64,000 nt of DNA from Elymus sibiricus. Lineage: Eukaryota; Streptophyta; Magnoliopsida; Poales; Poaceae. The translations under genes were made by a program, and so were the position numbers. Under the pieces are notes generated by a model that saw nothing but the letters and a program-made list of their open reading frames with translations, did no database searches and had not been told where the DNA came from. How positions within the stretch are numbered: position 1 is the stretch's first letter; the number at the start of each line of letters is the position of its first letter. Positions 57,415 through 64,000 of the stretch are shown here, one piece after another. The stretch is from the NCBI GenBank assembly GCA_039707655.1, contig CM077663.1, positions 437,923,830 to 437,987,829 of the forward strand. The letters run 5' to 3'.

Positions 57415-58554
57415 TGATATGTCTCCAACATATTTATAATTTTTGATTGTTTCATGCTAATATATTATCAATCTACGATACTTTTTGGTATTTATTTACC
57501 AATTTATATGATTTTTAAGCACTAACCTATTGACCCAGTGCCCAGTGTCAGTTCCTGTTTTCTGCATGTTTTTGCCTTTTCAGAGTTACAGTACCAAACG
57601 GAGTCCAATTGCCACGAAACTTTTTGACGATTTTTTCTGGACCAATACAAGACCTAGAAGCTTCGGAGGAAGGCCGGAAGGTGCACCAGGGCCCCACCAC
57701 ATATCCCACCGCGCCACCAAGGGGGCGCGGCCAAATATGTGGTGGCCCCCTAGTGCGTCTCCCGACGTCGTTCTCTGGCCTATAAATTCATATCTACCCT
57801 AAAAACACCATAAGCGCTCCCGAAACACTTTTTTACGCCGCCACAAGTCTCTGTTCCGACGGGAGGCCATCTACACCTCCGTTCCGGCACCCGGCCGAAG
57901 GGGAGATCGATCACGGAGGGCCTCTTCATTAATCTTGCTACCCTCACCATGATGTGTGCGTAGTTCACCACGGACCTAGGGGTCTGTAGGTAGTACCTAG
58001 ATGACAATCTCTCTCTCTCTCTCTCTCTCGATCTTCAATACAATGTTCATCGCATCTTTGCCTTGATCTATCCGATGTAATCCCTTTGTATGGTGTGTTT
58101 GTTGGGATCTGATGAATTGTGAGTTTATGTTCAGATTATTCTTGAAAAGTATTTGAGTCAAATCTGATTACTATGATTCTTATTTGCATGATCATCATAG
58201 CTTCGTAATGCTCTCCGATCTATTGAGATAGTTTGGCCAACTATATTGATATTTCTTCGGTGAGAGTGGTGCGTTGTAGTAGATTCAACCTGGCGAGTTT
58301 CTATATTCCAGTGACAGAAGGGGACAAGTTGCGTCTTTGTGTTGCTGCTACTAAGGATAAAACGACGGGGTTTATTCATATTGATTGAGTTTACATTGTT
58401 TACATCATGTCAATGTTCTCCAAGCACTACTCTATTTTACTTAATACTCTAGATGCATGCTGGATAGCGGTCGATGGGTGGAGTAATAGTAATAGGTGCA
58501 GGCAGGAGTGGGCCTATTTGCTTATGGACTTGATGCATATATACACATGATCAT
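57415..58554 (+). repeat. gypsy-type LTR, copy B, 3'-truncated
   Basis: Starts TGATATGTCTCCAACATAT and continues with the features of this family (TGGACCAATACA region, TATAAATTC box near 57781, GATGCATGCTGGATAGCGG near 58452). It stops at 58554, where copy C begins in the opposite direction. The usual TTATCA end is missing. Confidence 0.7.
58009..58029. repeat. (CT)n microsatellite
   Basis: CT dinucleotide run inside LTR copy B. Confidence 0.9.
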
Positions 58555-60031
58555 TGATAATCCCCAAGTGCAAGGAATCATCGTAGCAGTTTCCAAAGGT
58601 GGAAGTGATAAGTATGGAGTGTCGAACCCACAAGGAGCTAAAGGTAAGATCAATATTCTCTCAAGTCCTATCTGCCACTGATACGACTCTACGTACGTTG
58701 AACGTTTGCTTCCAACTAGAAACGAGAAATAAAACTACATTGTGGGAATGAAGAGAATAGCCTTGCATGATAACGGAGAACTAAAATATAAAAATAGGTG
58801 CCGTTATCATAAAGTTAGAATATATTACAATATATTACAAATAGCGAGTGTGGAATAATGATGGGTCGGTGTGCGGAATTGTCCTAGGCAATTGTTAACA
58901 AGATCGGTAATCATTATTGCAATTTTATATGAGGGAGAGGCATAAGCTAACATACTTTCTCTACTTGGATCATATGCACTTATGATTGGAACTCTAGCAA
59001 GCATCCGCAACTACTAAAGATCATTAAGGTAAAACCCAACCATAGCATTAAAGCATCAAGTCCCCTTTATCCCATACGCAACAACCCCCTTACTCGGGTT
59101 TATGCTTCTGTCACTCAAGCAACCCACTATAAGCGAATCATGAACGTATTGCAACACCCTACAGCGGGAATCCTTCACGTGTGCGCGGCACGGAAGGCAC
59201 CATTGGACAGCACCAAAATAAATATACAACTCAAACCAATCTAGATCATCAATTAGCCCAAAGGACAAAAGAAATCTACTCAAAACATCATAGGATGGCA
59301 ACACATCATTGGATCATAATATGTGGCATAAAGCACCATGTTCAAATAGGGGATTACAGCGGGGTGCGGGAGCGTGGACCGCTGAAAGGAGATGAGGATG
59401 GTGATGAAGAAGTTGATGTTGATGAAGACGATCACCGCGGCGATGGTTCCCCCGGTGGCACTCCGGCACCACCGGGAGAGAGGGGGAGAGGGTCTCCCCC
59501 TTGTGCTTCCTCCTCCATGGCCTCCCCCCTGAGTGGGGAGAGGTTCTCCCTCTGGTCCTTGGCCTCCATGGCGATGATGGCCCCTCCATCTTCCTCCTCC
59601 ATGGTCTCCGGTGAAGGTGACCCCCTCCGGCAGGGTGCCGGAGAGGGCCAAGATTGATCTTTCGTGGCTACAGAGACTTGCGGCGGCGGAACTTCCGATC
59701 TAGGTTTCTTTTCGGAGATTTCTATATTTATAAGAGTTTTTGGCGTTGGTCCCACGTCCAGAAGGTTCCCGAGACCCTTGTGGCTTCCTCGGCCTTCCTC
59801 TCCGGTGACTTTTCGCTCTAGTATTTTTTTTATTTTCCAAAAATATTCTCCGTAAAAAATTTAGCTCATTCCGAGAACTTTTATTTCTGCACAAAAACAA
59901 CACCACGGTAGTTCTGCTGAAAATATCGTCAGTCCGGGTTAATTCTAATCAAATCATACCAAAATCATATAAAATTAGTGTAAACATGGCATGAATACTT
60001 CATAAATTATAGATACGTTGGAGACGTATCA
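58555..60031 (-). repeat. gypsy-type 3' LTR, copy C (1477 bp)
   Basis: On the minus strand it starts TGATACGTCTCCAACGTATC at 60031 and ends CACTTGGGGATTATCA at 58555. The polypurine tract AAGCTTGGGGATGC lies directly before its start (60032-60045), so it is a 3' LTR. About 627 bp of it (58816-59442) recur at 63374-64000. Confidence 0.8.
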
Positions 60032-63000
60032 GCATCCCCAAGCTTAATTCCTGCTCGTCCTCAAGTAGGTAAATGATAAAAGAAATAATTTATAAAGTGT
60101 GAATGCTAGCAAGTGCACAAGTTTGATCAATGATAATTCCAACCACTTTTTCTAGCATCAATATAAACCATAAACAGTAGCTCATCTAATAAAACTTCTC
60201 ATGATCAAGTAACAAGCTATTCACATGTTAAAGTATAGACCAGAAAGTTTCTTGAAAACTAACAAACCATATTCCTAGTCATCGAACAATTGCAATTCAT
60301 CTTATTTTCAGGAAGGTTCTATGTAAGAGCTTTGATTTAGCAAATTCCACATACTCAACTATCATATAGTCTTCCATGATTATTGACACTCAAAGCATAT
60401 TTTTAGAACAAATAGCATCCATCGAACACAGAGAAAGATAGGGGCTTAATGTTTCGCCTCCCAACTTATTTATCATATAGATAATTGTCAACAATAATAA
60501 TTCATGATCAAATATATTTGTGTGGATATATATGTCTAGATCATTCCCCAACATATGACGCTTGCCAAGAGAAAACGGCAAAATATAGGAAGTGGTGAAG
60601 ATCACCATGACTCTTGCATAAAGGTAAGTACTAGAAAGTAAAAGATAGGCCCTTCGCAGAGGGAAGCAGAGGTTGTCATGCGCTTTTTGTTTTTGGATGT
60701 GCAACCGTTAATGCAAAGGAACGTCACGCTGTATTGCCCTTTGTGATAGCAACCTTTATTATGCAGTCCGTCGCTTTTATTTCTTTACCATCACAAGTTC
60801 GTACAACGCTTATTTTCCTTTATAATAAAAGATCATACATATTTAGTAGCAATTTTTATTGCTTTTTGTACCGATGACAACTTACTTGAAGGATCTTACT
60901 CAATCCATAGGTAGGTATAGTGGACTCTCATGGCAAAACTGGTTTAAGGGTGTTTGGATGCACAAGTAGTATTTCTACTTGGTGTGGCAGTTTTGGCTAG
61001 TACGAGGTGGAAACAAGCACCACATGTTGGAGGATCCATAACAATATAACTTCTATACAAATATACCCAAACATAACTCATTAAGTTGTCTTCTTGTCCA
61101 ATTTCAACTAATTTGCTCAAGTTTGAAAATAATTAATGAGCTCACAATCATAGAAGATGTCCAAGATAGTATATTTATATGTGGAATCTCTCTTCCTTCA
61201 ATATTCTTTCATGAATTGTTCCAGTGACCAATGCGGTGTTTGCTAACTTTCAATAAATTTTACAACCTATACTTATTATGTGTGAAGTCATTACTCCCCA
61301 TGGGATAAGTATATGAAGCATATTTAATTTCAGATTTATGATATTCAATTCATTCAACCATTTACTCATAGGATATAAGTGAAGCACGAGATTGAATGAC
61401 AAACTACTCCAAAAAGATATAAGTGAAGATCAATGCGTAGTCAATTAGTTAAATAGCCATGTGAGGACTCTCTCTCTTATTCAGAATTTCAGATCCAATG
61501 ATTTTATTCAAACAGCAAAACAAAATAAAAGTGGCACTCCAAGAATAGCACGCATCATGTGAATGAATAAAAATTTAGGTTCAACATAGGCTAACCGATA
61601 ATTGTTGATGAAGAGAGATGGGATGCGTAGCATCCCCAAGCTTAGATGCTTGAGACTTCTTTAAATATTTACTTGAGGTGCCTTGGGCATCCCCAAGCTT
61701 GAGCTTTTGTATCTCGTTCAATCCTCTCATATCATGGTTTCACCTATTCTCAAAAACTTCATCCACACAAAACTCGAAAAGAACTCGTGAGATAGGTTAG
61801 TACACATAAGAATAAATCAACACTTCATGTACTGCCAAGACAAGTTGCATAATAATTTTCAAACATCATCTACTGTTTACTATCGTTTCCACAATTTATA
61901 TCTACCAATATAGGCTATGGAAACTACAGGATAAGTAGATAACAAAACAATGACAGCAATCTGTGCAAACAGAACAGTCTGTAGAAATTTATGAAAAAAA
62001 TGTACTTAAATAACTCTAAAAATTATGAAACTTTAGGACACAATATAAAATTTATATGACAATACTGTGTAAAAAGTTCAGAAACTTTCCACGTTCCAGT
62101 AAAATATGAAAATTCAAACATTACAGCAAAAGTTTCTGTTTTTTACACAGCACACATCAAACATGCAATGCAAGCATCCTAAGGCAATTCTTGGAACTTT
62201 TTATTGAAAAACAAGATTATAAATAACACCTAACAGAGAACAACAAAATAAAATGATGATCCAAGCAAAGCACATATTATGTGACAAATAAAAATATAGC
62301 TCCAAGTAAGATATACCGATAGTGTTGAAGACGAAAGAGGGGATGCCTTCCGGGCATCCCCAAGCTTAGGCGCTTGAGTCTTCCTTGGATATTACCTTGG
62401 GGGTTCCTTGGGCATCCCCAAGCTTAGGTTCTTTTCACTCCTTATTCTCGTCATATCGGTGTCTCACCCAAAGCTTGAAAACTTCAATCACACAAAACTT
62501 AACGGAATTTCGTGAGAAGGGTTAGTGTAGTAAAGATAAATCATTCACTTAGGTACTGTCAAGAGAAGATTCATAATTGTTCCCATGTCATACCTACTGT
62601 ATTCTATCATTCCCATAATTTATATCACTCAATATAAGCTATAGAAACACTAAAACAAGTGAACTATGCATGCAAAACAGAATCTGTCAAAAACAGAACA
62701 GTCTGTGAAAATCTGTAGTGTAGCCATACTTATATGTCTCTAAAAATTCTGAAAAATTAGGAAAATATAGGAAATTTGTATATCAATCATTTGTAAAAAA
62801 TTCAGATCAAAATCACGTTCCAGTGAATTTACAAAATTCCTGGACTGAGAGCAAAAGTTTCTGTTTTTGCACAGAATCAAGTCAAATATCAACCACATCA
62901 TCCCAAAGGCATTACTTGGCACTTTATTGAAAGAAAACATATAAAACATAGTTAATACAGTAGCATAATCATGATAACACACAAAAACAGTAGGGGTAAA

Positions 63001-63373
63001 TATTGGGTTGTCTCCCAACAAGCGCTTTTCTTTAATGCCTTTTTAGCTAGGCATGACATTTTAATGATACTCTTCCAAGCCTAATTCCGATGATAATTTT
63101 ATTCATACTCTAAAAGGTATAAGTAGAGTTCATAGAGCATTCCACAATTAATAAAGATTAACCAATACCCAAGCTCAAAATATATAAGTGAATCACACGA
63201 AGCATTCTATAAAGCCATACTCAAAAGATTTAAGTGAAGCACAAAGAGCATTCTACAAAGCCATACTCAAAAGATTTAAGTGAAGCGCAAAGAGCATTCT
63301 ACAAAGCCATACTCAAAAGATTTAAGTGAAGCGCATGAAGCATTCTACAAATAAATGAAGGACTATCTCGTAC
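60032..63373 (-). other. 3' internal region of the gypsy-type element of copy C, non-coding
   Basis: No reverse transcriptase, integrase or long frame is visible. An imperfect tandem duplication of about 730 bp (61480-62130 versus 62200-62880) contains extra copies of the polypurine motif. In total CATCCCCAAGCTT appears at 60033, 61631, 61688, 62355 and 62413. The region 60390-60720 matches the interior of copy A. Long non-coding 3' regions like this are typical of Athila-type elements. Confidence 0.6.
63173..63350. repeat. 46-bp tandem repeat, about four units
   Basis: Units start at 63173, 63219, 63265 and 63311, reading ACTCAAAAGATTTAAGTGAA then GCxCAAAGAGCATTCTACAAAG. The first unit is diverged, the others nearly identical. 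Confidence 0.9.
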
Positions 63374-64000
63374 TAGAATATATTACTATATATTACAAAT
63401 AGCGAGTGTGGAATAATGATGGGCCGGTGTGCGGAATTGTCCTAGGCAATTGTTAACAAGATCGGTAATCATTATTGCAATTTTATATGAGGGAGAGGCA
63501 TAAGCTAACATACTTTCTCTACTTGGATCATATGCACTTATGATTGGAACTCTAGCAAGCATCCGCAACTACTAAAGATCATTAAGGTAAAACCCAACCA
63601 TAGCATTAAAGCATCAAGTCCCCTTTATCCCATACGCAACAACCCCCTTACTCGGGTTTATGCTTCTGTCACTCAAGAAACCCACTATAAGCGAATCATG
63701 AACCTATTGCAACACCCTACAGCGGGAATCCTTCACGTGTGCGCGGCACGGAAGGCACCATAGGACAGCACCAAAATAAACATACAACTCAAACCAATCT
63801 AGATCATCAATCAGCCCAAAGGACAAAAGAAATCTACTCAAAACATCATAGGATGGCAACACATCATTGGATCATAATATGTGGCATAAAGCACCATGTT
63901 CAAATAGGGGATTACAGCGGGGTGCGGGAGCGTGGACCGCTGAAAGGAGATGAGGATGGTGATGAAGAAGGTGATGCTGATGAAGACGATCACCGCAGCG
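63374..64000 (-). repeat. gypsy-type LTR, partial copy D (runs off right edge)
   Basis: Nearly identical to 58816-59442 in the same orientation. It begins inside the LTR at 63374 and not at an LTR end, so the last 260 bases of the LTR and its junction with the interior are lost here. It could be the 5' LTR of copy C brought next to the 3' interior by deletion. Confidence 0.8.

Noticed and set aside
63173..63350. 46-bp repeats as a CRISPR-like array
   Set aside because: Units are contiguous tandem copies without unique spacers, and the DNA is plant retrotransposon sequence.

Overview
This window is plant nuclear DNA, almost certainly from a grass of the wheat/barley tribe (Triticeae). The evidence is the repeat content: a BARE/Angela-like copia LTR retrotransposon, a CACTA element with TTTGCCGTC subterminal repeats, Stowaway MITEs, PIF/Harbinger, hAT and Mutator-type MITEs, LINE ORF2 relics, and LTRs starting TGATACGTCTCC. 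Only two loci look like host genes: a DLK2/D14-like alpha/beta hydrolase (7260-9030, minus, three exons) and a small three-exon gene with a mitochondrial-type leader (19653-20445, plus). No rRNA, true tRNA, CRISPR or bacterial-type operon was seen.

Layout, left to right. 1-1409: 5' end of a gypsy-type element on the minus strand (open gag running off the left edge, PBS, LTR), inserted into a copia polyprotein whose 3' end and short LTR lie at 1412-2460. 2885-4240: decayed LINE ORF2. 4575-4731: a broken duplicate of the 3' end of the hydrolase gene, followed by a foldback element and a short LINE-like retroposon, then the intact hydrolase gene (7260-9030). 11336-16308: Stowaway, a Harbinger-like element carrying a GRF-type zinc-finger pseudogene, a Mutator-type MITE, and a truncated LTR element containing a Harbinger MITE. 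16320-18905: first copy of a diverged AT-rich dispersed repeat. 19653-20445: mitochondrial-type gene, followed by LINE scraps. 21544-36600: one LINE (minus) split by an 11.06 kb copia element (24057-35121, minus), which itself contains a 1.41 kb CACTA element (29053-30466). This is a three-level nest with target duplications at the two inner levels. 37863-44707: a second complete copia-type element with 183-bp LTRs. 45156-51740: GGGTAC-type repeats, a minimal retroposon scar, a copia 3' end and two more copies of the AT-rich repeat. 52778-54356: two hAT MITEs, the first with tRNA-like arms. 54759-56889: a full-length PIF/Harbinger element whose transposase carries three in-frame stops. 57415-64000: three LTR pieces of one gypsy-type family, two in opposite orientation, plus rearranged internal sequence.

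The two host genes show no functional link. The transposons do relate to each other. The Harbinger element at 54759 shares its termini with the MITE at 14250 and is a plausible source of its transposase family. Both complete copia elements have LTRs that differ little but interiors full of stops, which suggests they were already defective passengers when they moved. The sequence was read by eye; boundaries described as approximate should be treated that way.
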